Of a DNA stretch of 64,000 nucleotides, positions 1-8,900 are shown piece after piece. The stretch is from Mycobacterium sp. 1245805.9 (GTDB lineage Bacteria > Actinomycetota > Actinomycetes > Mycobacteriales > Mycobacteriaceae). The notes beneath the pieces are model-generated. The model was not told the origin of the DNA. It saw nothing but the letters and a program-made list of their open reading frames with translations, and did not search any database. Position numbers and translations under genes: made by a program. Location: positions 1 to 64,000 of the forward strand of contig NZ_LZKR01000117.1 of assembly GCF_001672915.1 (NCBI RefSeq), read 5' to 3'. Numbering within the stretch: position 1 is the stretch's first letter; the number at the start of each line of letters is the position of its first letter.

Positions 1-1883
1 GTGTTGCCGCCGGCGCCGCCGGTGCCGCCGTCGATGTGAGTGGCGGTGCCGGCGCCGCCGAGGCCGCCGTCTCCCGGCCTCCCGCCGTTACCGCCGTCAC
101 CGGCGTTGCCGCCGGCGCCGGTGGTGCCCGCGGTGCCATTCGTGACCGCGCCACCGAGGCCGCCGTTGCCGCCGTTGCCGCCGGACCCGCCGGCCCCGCC
201 GGACCCGCCGGACCCGCCGGTCGTGGGGGTCGTGGCGGCCGCCCCGTTGCCGCCGGTGCCGCCGTTGCCGCCGTGGGCACCGGCGCCGCCGGCCCCGCCA
301 TTACCGCCGTTACCCGAGATCGAACCGCCTAGCCCGCCGGCACCACCCTTGCCGCCGCTACCGCCGGCCATGCCGGCACTGCCGGAGTCGCCCGGGTTGA
401 CCCCGTTGGGCCCGTCGGTGCCAGCCACACCGCTGCCGCCGCGCCCCCCGTCGCCGCCGTTACCGACATCGCCGCCCTTGCCGCCGGCCCCGCCGGCCCC
501 GCCGGAGGCACCGGCCGGCGCGCCGAGGCTCGCGGGGTTGTAGCCGTTGCCGCCATCCCCGCCGTTGCCGCCGCTGGTGGCCGCTTGGCCGTCCGCGCCG
601 GTCGCGCCGGCGATGCCGCCGGACCCGTTGCCGGCCGCGCCGCCGTGGCCGCCAGCGCCAGAGGTGCCCCGGTCACCACCGTTGCCTCCGGCGCCGCCGT
701 CAGGGGTGTGGGCATCGCCGCCGGCGCCAGCGCCACCGTTGCCGCCGGCCGCGCCGTTGCCGCCGACGCCGCCGGCCCCGCCGTTGCCGCCGTGGCCATT
801 GGCGCCCAGGAAGCCGCCGTGGCCCGCGTTGCCGCCGGCGCCGCCGGCGCCGCCATGGCCGCCGTTGCCGCCGGCGCCGCCGTCTCCGCCAGCTTGGCCG
901 GCAACGTTGGCATCTACGCCGCTGCTGCCGACGGCGCCATTGCCGCCGTTACCGCCCAGGCCGCCTTCGCCGCCGGTGCCGCCGGCTCCGAACAGCAGCC
1001 CGCCTTTACCCCCCGCGCCGCCGGCCCCGCCGGCAGCACCGCTGCCGCCGTCGTGGGACGCGAGCGTGTCGCCCAGCATGCCGTCGCCGCCCTGACCGCC
1101 GGCACCGCCGGCACCCCCGTGGCCGAACACGAAGCCGCCGGCGCCCCCAGCGCCACCGGCTCCGCCGACAACACCCACCATGGTGGCGGTCCCGCCCGCG
1201 CCGCCCATCGCGCCGTTACCCATCAGCAAGCCGCCCCTGCCGCCGCTGCCGCCAGCCCCGCTCGCGAAGCCGCCCCCACCGGAGCCGCCATTCCCGATCA
1301 GCCCGGCAGCCCCGCCGTTACCGCCGGCGACCGGGCCCGTACCGCCGGTCGGGGTATAGCCGGCCCCGCCATCGCCGAACCACAACCCGCCGGCACCACC
1401 ATTCGGGTGGGCCGCGGTCCCAGCGGCACCGTTGCCGATCAGAGCACGCCCCAACAGCACATTGGTGGGTGTATTGAGAACCGGGTCCACCAACTGACCG
1501 AACGGGCTGTTGATCCACGCTTCGCCGAGGGTGTGAATCGGGCCGTAGACAAATGTCTGGAACAGCGCGGCTGGTGAAGGCGCAGCCGCCAGTGCAGCGG
1601 CGCCGGCCGCCTCCGTGGCCTCATACGATGCCGCAGCCCCGCTTAACGCCTGTACGAACTGTTGGTGGAAGGTCGACGCCCGCGCGGCGTCCGCCTGGAA
1701 CTCCTGGGCGTGCGTGCCGAACAGCGCCGAAATCGCCATCGATACCTCATCAGCGGCCGCCTCCTGGATTTGCGTCGTCGGGGCCAACGCCGCCGCCCCG
1801 GCGGCCTCGATCGTCGAGCCGAGAGCGTCCAAATCACCAGCCGCCGCCGCTACCGCCTCCGGGCCCGCGATCACATATGACAT
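1..1883 (-). CDS. PE_PGRS family protein, C-terminus outside window
   Basis: The protein starts [11 protein letters not shown], with the Pro-Glu pair at residues 8-9, followed by an alpha-helical PE domain of about 90 residues. A linker then leads into several hundred residues of Gly-Gly-Asn and Gly-Gly-Ala repeats (PGRS), still open at the left edge. The linker region contains a GRALIGNG stretch that resembles the conserved GRPLI motif of PE_PGRS proteins. The start codon has a good GGAGGA ribosome site. PE_PGRS proteins are exported by ESX systems and are typically surface-associated; the function of this one cannot be read from sequence. At least 627 codons lie in the window. Because the PGRS part is highly repetitive, its length in an assembly should be treated with caution. 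Confidence 0.93.
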   Translation of the reverse strand, partial: MSYVIAGPEAVAAAAGDLDALGSTIEAAGAAALAPTTQIQEAAADEVSMAISALFGTHAQEFQADAARASTFHQQFVQALSGAAASYEATEAAGAAALAAAPSPAALFQTFVYGPIHTLGEAWINSPFGQLVDPVLNTPTNVLLGRALIGNGAAGTAAHPNGGAGGLWFGDGGAGYTPTGGTGPVAGGNGGAAGLIGNGGSGGGGFASGAGGSGGRGGLLMGNGAMGGAGGTATMVGVVGGAGGAGGAGGFVFGHGGAGGAGGQGGDGMLGDTLASHDGGSGAAGGAGGAGGKGGLLFGAGGTGGEGGLGGNGGNGAVGSSGVDANVAGQAGGDGGAGGNGGHGGAGGAGGNAGHGGFLGANGHGGNGGAGGVGGNGAAGGNGGAGAGGDAHTPDGGAGGNGGDRGTSGAGGHGGAAGNGSGGIAGATGADGQAATSGGNGGDGGNGYNPASLGAPAGASGGAGGAGGKGGDVGNGGDGGRGGSGVAGTDGPNGVNPGDSGSAGMAGGSGGKGGAGGLGGSISGNGGNGGAGGAGAHGGNGGTGGNGAAATTPTTGGSGGSGGAGGSGGNGGNGGLGGAVTNGTAGTTGAGGNAGDGGNGGRPGDGGLGGAGTATHIDGGTGGAGGN

Positions 1884-2054
1884 GGCAGTCCTCCGCATTG
1901 CGTGATCTCGCCGATGTCGTGATCTCGGCCGACCATGGGCCAGTGATCTGGGACACTTTAGAGCAGCATGTGGGGCCCTGGAGGGTTAATCGGAAATAGA
2001 CCTTTTCACCTAATGTTTTTGTAACGAGCGCCAGCGGAACCATCAAGATCGACC

Positions 2055-2098
2055 GATTGCTAATCCCTCAGTCGCACGTTCGAGCCGTGCCGGGGGCA
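2055..2098 (+). other. tRNA 3'-end-like fragment, possible attachment-site remnant
   Basis: The segment can be read as the 3' part of a tRNA: a TTGCTAA anticodon-like loop, a 5-nt variable loop, a perfect T arm (GCACG-TTCGAGC-CGTGC at 2074-2090), then CGGGGGC and A as acceptor strand and discriminator. No 5' half with GCCCCCG is present upstream, so this is not a functional tRNA. Such 3' fragments are typically left at one end of elements integrated into tRNA genes. The loop reads GCT, but the short variable loop does not fit tRNA-Ser, so I do not name the parent tRNA. Confidence 0.45.
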
Positions 2099-2122
2099 TT
2101 GGCCTTTTTTGCGGCCCGCAAG

Positions 2123-2431
2123 TCACCCGTCGGCGGCGTCTGCGGCCGCGATCAACGCGCTGCCGAGCTTCCGCGCTTCGGTCGGAGTGATGACGGGGGT
2201 ATGAGCGCCGTCGATGATGATCTTGCGCTCGGCGTGTCCGTCCACGTACTGCCGCCCGATGACTGACACGACGATGTCGCCGACGTCGGCGCATCGCCCG
2301 TGGTCGGTGACGTGCTCGATCCGCCACTCCGGGCCGTCGAACACCCTGAACGCCGCCCCGAAGCCCTCCCATTCGTCGACGCAGGTGGCCCCGGTGGGTG
2401 CCGCAAGGTCCCGCGATCGGGCTGTGGTCAT
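2123..2431 (-). CDS. small hypothetical protein
   Basis: A 102-residue protein starting MTTARSRDLAAPTG, preceded by a GGAGAAC ribosome site 5 nt before the ATG. It looks soluble and mixed alpha/beta, without signal peptide or membrane segment, and has two cysteines. I recognise no family. It is transcribed away from the symmetric promoter/operator at 2473-2520 and sits next to the tRNA-like fragment, so it may belong to an integrated-element remnant. Normal G+C-rich codon use and the ribosome site support it as a real gene. A longer frame covering the same bases on the same strand lacks such support. Confidence 0.6.
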   Translation of the reverse strand: MTTARSRDLAAPTGATCVDEWEGFGAAFRVFDGPEWRIEHVTDHGRCADVGDIVVSVIGRQYVDGHAERKIIIDGAHTPVITPTEARKLGSALIAAADAADG

Positions 2432-2472
2432 GGTCGGTTCTCCTTGGGTCTGGGGCGCCAGCTCGGCCGGGG

Positions 2473-2520
2473 TTAGTCACTTGACTACACCATGCTCTCG
2501 GCCTGTAGTCAAGTGACTAA
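2473..2520. promoter_or_regulatory. symmetric divergent promoter with twin operators
   Basis: A perfect 17-nt inverted repeat (TTAGTCACTTGACTACA at 2473-2489 and its complement at 2504-2520) surrounds a 14-nt spacer. Each arm is itself palindromic, TAGTCA-N2-TGACTA, so there are two likely operator copies. The arms also create TTGACT, 17 nt, TGTAGT on both strands, a sigma-A-like -35/-10 pair in each direction. Small genes face away on both sides. No regulator gene is adjacent. Confidence 0.7.
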
Positions 2521-2622
2521 CTGCGGTCTTCGTGTCTGCGCCCGTGATAGTGGTCACGCCCTCGCCGGGCCGGCTGTCGCAAAGGCGGGATCGGGGACGC
2601 ATGGACAGGCGAGAATGGCGCC

Positions 2623-2910
2623 ATGAACGAACCAGGGAACCTCGGTATCGACGTATTGCTCTTCTGCCCCGCCCAACATCACATCGGCAACCTCAGGAAG
2701 TTTGCGGCCGAGATCGGCTATCAGCCGAGAGGCGGAATGCTCGCGGCGTGGCCGCAACACCCGTCGGACTCGTGGTGGGAAGTCCGGTGCCCTGACGGCT
2801 GCCCCGGCGTCTACGGCGGTGCGGTGGATCCGATCCGCCAAGAGGTGAAGAGGCTCGCCGACGACCCCAGGCGCACGAATGCTCACTACACGCTGAAGCA
2901 GGTGGGCTGA
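2623..2910 (+). CDS. small hypothetical protein
   Basis: A 95-residue protein starting MNEPGNLGIDVLLFCPAQ, rich in Trp, Cys and Pro (WWEVRCPDGCPGVYGG at about residues 50-65), with no signal peptide or membrane segment. I do not recognise the family. It lies about 100 nt downstream of the rightward half of the symmetric promoter/operator. The ribosome site is weak, so start and even coding status are less certain than for the leftward partner. The composition and position fit small genes of integrated elements. Confidence 0.45.
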   Translation: MNEPGNLGIDVLLFCPAQHHIGNLRKFAAEIGYQPRGGMLAAWPQHPSDSWWEVRCPDGCPGVYGGAVDPIRQEVKRLADDPRRTNAHYTLKQVG

Positions 2911-3079
2911 GCGGGCGAAGACCATGCCGTCAATTGCTGCGCGCAAATAAAGCGGCGAAATGACGGATCATTCGCGCGCGGCGATGGACCCAAACCAACG
3001 GGCCGAGAATGCCGAATATTTGCAGAGATCGCCGGCGGGCCGTCGACGGAATTACCTCAGAATTAACCAGGAGATCGCT

Positions 3080-3106
3080 TTGACGGAGCTCGCTGCGCCC
3101 TAGGAT
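3080..3106 (+). promoter_or_regulatory. probable promoter of leaderless gene
   Basis: TTGACG at 3080-3085 and TAGGAT at 3101-3106 form a -35/-10 pair with a short 15-nt spacer. The ATG lies 8 nt after the -10, which predicts a transcript starting at or next to the start codon. Confidence 0.5.
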
Positions 3107-3114
3107 CGCCGGGC

Positions 3115-3417
3115 ATGAGCGCTCCCACCAGCACCCCCTCGCCCGGGCCCGGGTGGTGGCTGGCATCCGACGGCCAGTGGTACCCCCAGCGGTGGGAGAG
3201 CAGCTTCATCTACCGCACAAATGAGTCCCTGCAAGCTGTCGTCGAGGAGGTCGCCGAACTGTCGAAGACCTACGGGGAACAGGGCTGGGAAATCGTGAAC
3301 TCCTCGGTGCAACGCACCCAGGTCGCCCATCGCTTCAAGGGTTACGACAAAGACGGCGAGTTGTACTTCGAATGGAGCATGGTCTGCACGCTGAAACGGC
3401 CACTCCGGCCCGGCTAG
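3115..3417 (+). CDS. small GWWLASDG protein, paralogue of the 40352-40642 gene
   Basis: A 100-residue protein. Residues about 10-28 hold GPGWWLASDGQWYPQRWE, a Trp-rich segment like those of actinobacterial DUF2510-type N-termini. The C-terminal half (residues 35-95) contains EQGWEIVNSS, reminiscent of the small DUF4177 fold. No membrane segment is present. The gene at 40352-40642 encodes a clear paralogue that shares most of the same blocks and the ending VCTLKRPLxPG. The function is unknown. The start is fixed by a -10-like TAGGAT 8 nt upstream, suggesting a leaderless mRNA. Confidence 0.75.
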   Translation: MSAPTSTPSPGPGWWLASDGQWYPQRWESSFIYRTNESLQAVVEEVAELSKTYGEQGWEIVNSSVQRTQVAHRFKGYDKDGELYFEWSMVCTLKRPLRPG

Positions 3418-3460
3418 AAAGTCGCGCCAGGCAAACGAAACCCGTTGTGCACCTTGACCA

Positions 3461-3475
3461 GCGGTCCAGGACCGC
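3461..3475. promoter_or_regulatory. palindrome upstream of hspX-like gene
   Basis: GCGGTCCAGGACCGC is a perfect 7-1-7 inverted repeat about 115 nt before the small heat-shock gene. It could be an operator. It does not match the DosR box. Confidence 0.3.
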
Positions 3476-3589
3476 CCGGTTGAACGCGCAATGAATCTCT
3501 CGGCAACATCGGCGGACGCCGTCTAGCAGCAGCGGCCGCGCAGTGGTTCGATCGAAATCGAAAGAGATGCAACGATTTCAGGAGAATCC

Positions 3590-4021
3590 ATGGCGACTCT
3601 GCCGGTCCAGCGTCAACCCAGAACTCTGATGCCCGATCTCACCGACCTCTTCAGTGGCACTCCCCTATTGGCCGGCCTGCGCCCGCTCTTCGACCGCAAC
3701 CTGCTGCGCGTCGAGGACGAGATGGACGACGGCCGCTACGAGGTTCGCGCCGAAATTCCCGGTGTCGACCCCGCGAAGGACATCGACATCACCGTGCACG
3801 ACGGGATGCTCACCATCAAGGCCGTGCGCAGCCAGGCCGTCGAATCCCGCGGTCGGTCCGAATTCAGCTATGGGGCCTTCGCGCGCTCCGTTCCGCTGCC
3901 CGCCGGAGCCGACGTCGATGATGTCCACGCGACCTACGAAAAGGGCATCCTCGCGATCTCGGTACCGGTGCCCAACGGCGCGCCGGCGGCCAAACGCATC
4001 GAGGTCGAAAATCGGGACTAA
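3590..4021 (+). CDS. hspX: small heat-shock protein, HspX/Acr-like (alpha-crystallin family)
   Basis: At 143 residues this is nearly the length of M. tuberculosis HspX (144) and aligns end to end with it as I remember that sequence: MATLPVQRQPR at the start, GLRPLFDRNLLRVEDEM, RYEVRAEIPGVDP, GRSEFSYGAFARSVPLP and YEKGILAISVPVP. The alpha-crystallin domain spans about residues 40-130 and contains the conserved GIL motif. Such proteins are oligomeric, ATP-independent chaperones that hold unfolding proteins, and HspX is a dormancy antigen. An AGGAG ribosome site precedes the ATG. I see no DosR box upstream, so this copy may be a paralogue with different control rather than the true dormancy hspX. 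Confidence 0.85.
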   Translation: MATLPVQRQPRTLMPDLTDLFSGTPLLAGLRPLFDRNLLRVEDEMDDGRYEVRAEIPGVDPAKDIDITVHDGMLTIKAVRSQAVESRGRSEFSYGAFARSVPLPAGADVDDVHATYEKGILAISVPVPNGAPAAKRIEVENRD

Positions 4022-4118
4022 TTCCCGACGGCCTGGCGGCCACTGAGTCCCCGGGCGCGCCCTCCGGTGATGCGATGCGGGCGGAACGCTTCGATCCCGA
4101 TATGTCAGCATTGGAATC

Positions 4119-4805
4119 GTGAACGCACGCCAATTGGCTCGTTTGCTCGTTTCCGCGGTGGTGACAACCGGGGCGGCGCTCGTTGGCGCACCGATCCTCG
4201 CTCCCCCCGCCTCGGCCGCTCCCTGCCCTGACGTCGAGGTGACGTTCGCCCGCGGCACCGATGAGCCGCCGGGCGTCGGCGGCGTCGGGCAGGCTTTTAT
4301 CGACTCGCTACGTTCGCAGGTCGGCGGTCGGTCCCTTGGCGTGTATGCCGTCAACTACCCGGCCGCCGAGGATTGGCCTCCGTCCGCATCCGCCGGCGCC
4401 GTCGACGCGAACGCCCACGTTCAATCCATGGTCGCGACCTGTCCCAACACCAAGCTGGTGCTCGGCGGATATTCCCAAGGCGCGATGGTGATAGATCTGA
4501 TCACCATCGCCCGAGCATCGATCGCGGGCTTCAATGCCGACACTCTGTCGGCGGACGAGGCAGCCCACGTGGCCGCCGTCGCCGTGTTCGGGAATATGGC
4601 CGACAGGGTTGTCGGGCCCATGAACGAGGCCAGCCCCTGGTATGGGGCCAAGGCCATCGACTTGTGCGCGCCCGGCGATCCGGTGTGTTCTGGCGGCGGC
4701 CTGTCGCTGCCTTCGCACGAGCAGGTGTTCTCCCCGGAGCACTTGTCGTACCAGCAGTCCGGGATGCCCAGTCAGGCCGCTAGTTTCGTGGCTAGCCACC
4801 TCTAG
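4119..4805 (+). CDS. secreted cutinase-family serine esterase
   Basis: The gene starts with GTG and encodes 228 residues. A Sec signal peptide (residues 1-33, ending APPASA) precedes the mature enzyme. Cutinase landmarks are present: C-PDVEVTFARGTDEPPG at the start, nucleophile Ser in GGYSQGAMV near residue 119, Asp in DLCAPGDPVC near residue 190 and His in SPEHLSY. Two cysteine pairs fit the usual disulfides. Mycobacterial cutinase-like proteins (Culp) hydrolyse lipid esters at or outside the cell surface. The next gene converges from the other strand 20 nt downstream. The exact Culp type cannot be assigned. Confidence 0.9.
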   Translation: MNARQLARLLVSAVVTTGAALVGAPILAPPASAAPCPDVEVTFARGTDEPPGVGGVGQAFIDSLRSQVGGRSLGVYAVNYPAAEDWPPSASAGAVDANAHVQSMVATCPNTKLVLGGYSQGAMVIDLITIARASIAGFNADTLSADEAAHVAAVAVFGNMADRVVGPMNEASPWYGAKAIDLCAPGDPVCSGGGLSLPSHEQVFSPEHLSYQQSGMPSQAASFVASHL

Positions 4806-4825
4806 CCACAGCGGCGTTCAGCCCC

Positions 4826-5626
4826 TCACGGTGCGAGCCGGACGAAGCCCGGCGACGGATCCGCGGGGACCCCACCCCCGGCGCCGCCCGGGCTGCCGCC
4901 GCCGTTGCCGCCACCGCTGCTACCGCCGCCGCCTCCGGCGCCGCCAGGCTGTGGGCCGCCAGCGGGCTCCATCTGCTGTGGTGGAGGCGGCGGCTGTTGC
5001 GGCGGGGGCTTCACCTGTTGCGGCGGGGGCGGCGGGGCGGTCGGCGCGGACGGCGCGGCTATCGGAAGGCGTGGCGTCTGGATCTGCGCGGCCGTCGGCG
5101 GCGGCGCCGGAAGCTGCGGCGGGTTCGGATCGTCGATCTCTCCGACGGGAACGGTCAACGGAGGCTCCCGCGGATCGCTCCGCACGTCGACCGCCGGCCG
5201 TGTGACGCTGTGCGCCGACCCTGCCCACCCGCTGGGGTTCGTTCTGAGGGAAGCGATTTTGTCCCGATCGTAGGGACAGTAGGCCCCCACTGCGGCGGTG
5301 ATGAAGCGCGCCTCGGTGCGCGCGAGGCGACCGAGGTCGAAATCGCGCTCGCTCGGATCGATGCCGACCGCGTTGTTGACCATCGCGTCCACCAAGCCGG
5401 CCGCCGGCATGCCGGCGTCGAGCGTGCGACACACGTCATGGCCCGTTTCGATAAGGCTCGGGACGCCCCGGAGCGCAGGAATGCCTTGTTGATCGAGCAG
5501 TGCCAGGAACCGATCGTCTTGGCTGGGGTCGGCAATGGCCGCGCTGCCGCGCACAATTGCAGCTCCAGTCAGCACCACAATGGCCGTAATCAGGGGACCG
5601 GAGCGGACGGAGGTACCGGTGAACAT
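4826..5626 (-). CDS. secreted DUF732 protein with Pro/Gly-rich tail
   Basis: The product has an N-terminal signal peptide (MFTGTSVRSGPLITAIVVLTGAAIV..., likely cut after SAAIA). A DUF732 domain follows (about residues 35-110; DRFLALLDQQGI, a cysteine pair, VGAYCP). The rest is a disordered tail, first proline/glutamine-rich and then glycine/serine-rich. DUF732 proteins are short exported actinobacterial proteins of unknown function; the long tail is unusual for them. An alternative start at 5677 adds 17 residues; I prefer 5626 because it puts the hydrophobic stretch in a normal signal-peptide position. The upstream region carries the PHO-box-like array at 5748-5788. Confidence 0.72.
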   Translation of the reverse strand: MFTGTSVRSGPLITAIVVLTGAAIVRGSAAIADPSQDDRFLALLDQQGIPALRGVPSLIETGHDVCRTLDAGMPAAGLVDAMVNNAVGIDPSERDFDLGRLARTEARFITAAVGAYCPYDRDKIASLRTNPSGWAGSAHSVTRPAVDVRSDPREPPLTVPVGEIDDPNPPQLPAPPPTAAQIQTPRLPIAAPSAPTAPPPPPQQVKPPPQQPPPPPQQMEPAGGPQPGGAGGGGGSSGGGNGGGSPGGAGGGVPADPSPGFVRLAP

Positions 5627-5747
5627 AGGAGGGATTTCCGTTCTGGTCGGGCCGTCACGTGACGGGCGAATTGCCATTTAGACCACGTACGCGCGCCGCC
5701 CCTCCGGTTCCACGGCGCACGCACCAACGCTGCTACAGCTTGAATCC

Positions 5748-5790
5748 GTTCACCTTTTGTTCATCTTTTGTTAACCATTCTGTTCATAAT
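5748..5790 (+). promoter_or_regulatory. PHO-box-like array of four direct repeats with a -10 element
   Basis: Four copies of a GTTCAYC-type heptamer start at 5748 (GTTCACC), 5759 (GTTCATC), 5770 (GTTAACC) and 5782 (GTTCATA), spaced 11, 11 and 12 nt. Eleven-base repeat units with GTTCACC are the known actinobacterial PHO box bound by PhoP/RegX3-type response regulators. CATAAT at 5785-5790 is a near-consensus -10 on the same strand. The array lies in an A+T-rich gap between the synthase 3' end and the DUF732 gene. Confidence 0.65.
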
Positions 5791-5795
5791 AAATC

Positions 5796-5811
5796 ACCGC
5801 GATTCCGCGGT
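5796..5811. repeat. short perfect palindrome next to PHO-box-like array
   Basis: ACCGCGATTCCGCGGT is a 6-4-6 inverted repeat. It starts at about the position where a plus-strand transcript from the CATAAT -10 would begin, so it could form a 5' hairpin; it could equally be an operator. Confidence 0.4.
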
Positions 5812-5917
5812 AAATACCCGATTTTCCGAACCGAGCCGGGTCAGCTCAAACACGTTGCGGTACAAGGTAAGAGATTGCGCTGACGCCGACGGTTGCAACC
5901 GCCCCCGCGCGCCGCGA

Positions 5918-8900
5918 TTAGCAGTCGATCTCTACATTCAGGTCGAATTCGGCGAAGGTGCGCGACACGCTTTCCCGTAGCTCCTCTTTGGTATTCGACC
6001 GCCCGAGGAGATACGCCGAGATTCGGATGAACATCTTGCCGCGACCCCGCCCCGAACCCAGGAACAGTTGTCCGCCCATGGCCTCGAGCGTGCTTTTCTT
6101 GATATCGGGCTCGAGGTTTCTCATGTACGCGTAATCGGCGTCGGTGCCGTCGGGGCGGTTCGCCGACGGGGACAGGTCACCGACGTTGGAGCACGTGACC
6201 GGCAGGGTGGAGCCACCCGTCGCCATACCCGCGACCTTCCTGGCCGCCCATACCGGCGTCAACGCGGCCAGCGGCAGCGGCGCCAGCCACTCGTTGTCGG
6301 GGTCTTCCATCGCCTGGAGGATCGTTTGCGTGATCTTGGCCTGCATGTCGGCGAGGTCCGTGGCCGCGTGCGTCGGGTCGACCGGGACGTCGACGCTGGT
6401 GAGCGCGTTGCCTCGGGTATCGCCTTCGGTCCGCAGCGTCACCAGGAATCGCAGGGTGACGGTCCCGTCGTCCTGAACCCGACCCATCCGTACGGCGAGC
6501 CTGCACGCGATTCCCGCGACCAGTGAGTTGCTGCTTGCGCCAAGGCTTTTCGCGCGGGCATCCCATTCCGCCAGGTCGATGTATGCGGTGAGGGCGGGCA
6601 CCTCCACCGGCCGGTCGTCGGCCGACCTCCGCGGCGACGGTGGTGCCGCCTTGAACGATGAGTTGAGTTCCTTGCGGTCGCGCCGCGCCCGCCGAGCCAC
6701 GGCGGCCAACGCGTGCCCGATGTCGGGCAGGTCTTTGACGGTCTGCCGGAAATCCTCACGCACTGCGCGCCCGAGAGTGCGCGATCCCGCGGGCGGATAG
6801 CCGAGCTCGCGCGTCCGGCCCTCGGCGGCGTCTTCGATCGCCTGGCCGAACGCGATGGCGTCGACGATCGTGTGCGAGGCCACCAGGCTTACCGCGGTGC
6901 CGCCGCCCTCGAGCGGAAGCACCCCGAGATGCCAGGCCGGCCCCCACTCCGGGTCGATGGGTAAGCGGGCCCGCTCGTCGGCCCACGCATTCACCTCGGC
7001 ACGCGGTCGCGGCGTCGCGGCGAAGTCGATCTCCTCCGGCGGCGGTGCCTGCACCCAGCGATCGCGCGCGAATGGCAATGTGGACCGTTCGATCCTGCGC
7101 CCCAACAACCCGCGACCAAGGTTGCGGTGGAAACGCTTTAGCCCCTCGACGTCGATGGCGCGGTCGTAGATCCAGGTGACCTGAATGAGCGCGCCGTGAA
7201 CCGCTCGCAACGCGAGGAACGCCGCCTGGTCCAGGTATGCGAGCCGATTGTCCACGGGCTCGTCGCCGCGGGTGCTGACCTGAGCCGCCGGCGCGGCGGG
7301 CGCGGCGGTGTCGGTCAGCAACTCCGCGAGGTGGCCGGCGAGCTTCGCCGGGGTGGGGTGATCGAAGGCCAGCGTCGCCGGCAGCGCCAGGCCGGTGCGC
7401 TGGTTCACCGTGTTGCGCAGTTCCAGCGCTGTCAGGGAGTCGATGCCGAGCTCCTTGAAGGGAATCTCGGGATCGAGGGCGGCCGGGTCGGGGTGGGCCA
7501 GCACGGCAGCGGTGGTCGCGGTGACCATCGCGGTCAGGGTGTCCAGCCGTTGTTGCGGCGTCTGGCTGGCCAGCGTGGTGGCCAGCGTGCGCGGGCTGCC
7601 GGTGGCGGCCTGACGGCGGCTGGTGGTCAGGGCCGACAGGATCGGGTCCAGGGTGCCGTTGCGGGCCTGGCGGGCCAGCGCGGCGGTGTTAAACGGGCTG
7701 GCCAGCAGGTTGGTCGGCTGACTCGCGAGCGCAGCGTCGAAGAGTGCCAGCCCGTGCTCGTTGGTGATGGGGGTGAGCCCGGTGCTGCTCAGGCGGGTCA
7801 GGTCGCTGGTGCTGAGGTGGGCGGTCATCCCGGACGGGGTTTGCCAATAGCCCCAGGCCAGGCTGGTGGCCTCGCGTTGGGTGTGATGCCGGTGGTGTGC
7901 CAGCGCGTCCAGGAACGCGTTGGCGGCCGCATAGTTGGCCTGCCCGGCGCTGCCCAGGATGCCCGCGGCGGACGAGAACAGGACGAACGCGGCCAGGTCG
8001 CGGTCGGCGGTGAGGTGGTGCAGGTGCCAGGCCGCGTCGGCCTTGGCGGCCAAGACCGCATCGAGCTGTTCGGGGCTCAGGTCGGTCACCAGCGCGTCGT
8101 CGAGCACGCCGGCGGCGTGGATCACCGCGGTCAACGGGTGGTCGGCGGGGATCGTGTCGAGTGCGGCGGCCACGTCGGCGGGGTTGCTGGTGTCGCACGC
8201 GGTGATCGCGACTTCGGCGCCGAGCCCGGCCAGGCGCTCTTGCAGGTCGCCCGCGCCGGGAGCGTCGATTCCGCTGCGCGACAACAGCAATAGGTGTTCG
8301 ACGCCGTGGCGGGTGATCAGGTGTTCGGCGAAGAGCGCGCCCAGCATCCCGGTGCCGCCCGTGATCAGCACCGTGCCTTGGGGATCCAACACCGCGGGCG
8401 GGATCAGCACGATTTTTCCGGTGTGGCGGGCTTGGCTCATGTCGCGGAAGGCTTGCGGGGCGTTCAGCAGGCCGTAGCTCGTGGTGGGCAGCGGCTTGAG
8501 CACGCCGGCAGCGAACATTTCGGTCAGGGCCGCCCATGCGGGCTGCAGGGCTCCCGGCGGTGCGCTGGACAGGTCGTAGACCTGGTAGTCGACCCCCGGA
8601 TGGGACGCGGCGATGTCTTTGGCCCGGCGGATGTCGGTCTTGCCGATTTCGACGAAAGTGCCTCCGCGGGGCAGCAATTGCAGCGACGCGTCGACGAACT
8701 CGCCGGCCAGGCTGTTGAGCACGACGTCCATGCCCTGGCCGTCGGTGGCGGCCTTGAAGGTGTCGACGAAATCCAACGTGCGCGACGACGCGATGTGCGG
8801 GGGGTCGAGCCCCAGCTCGTGAAGCACGTGGTGTTTGGTCGGGTGGGCGGTGGCGAACACCTCCGCACCGAGGTGGTGGGCGATCTGGATGGCGGCCTGA

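Noticed and set aside
36..1577. Plus-strand proline- and alanine-rich open frames over the first 1.6 kb.
   Set aside because: They are the reverse of the GGA/GGN codon repeats of the PE_PGRS gene, which has a proper PE domain and ribosome site.
2043..2480. A 145-codon minus-strand frame overlapping the small gene at 2123-2431.
   Set aside because: It starts inside the symmetric promoter/operator and runs through the tRNA-like fragment; the shorter frame has the ribosome site.
3461..3475. Palindrome considered as a DosR box for hspX.
   Set aside because: The half-sites are GGTCC/GGACC around one base, whereas the DosR box has GGGAC/GTCCC arms with a longer centre and TT/AA flanks.
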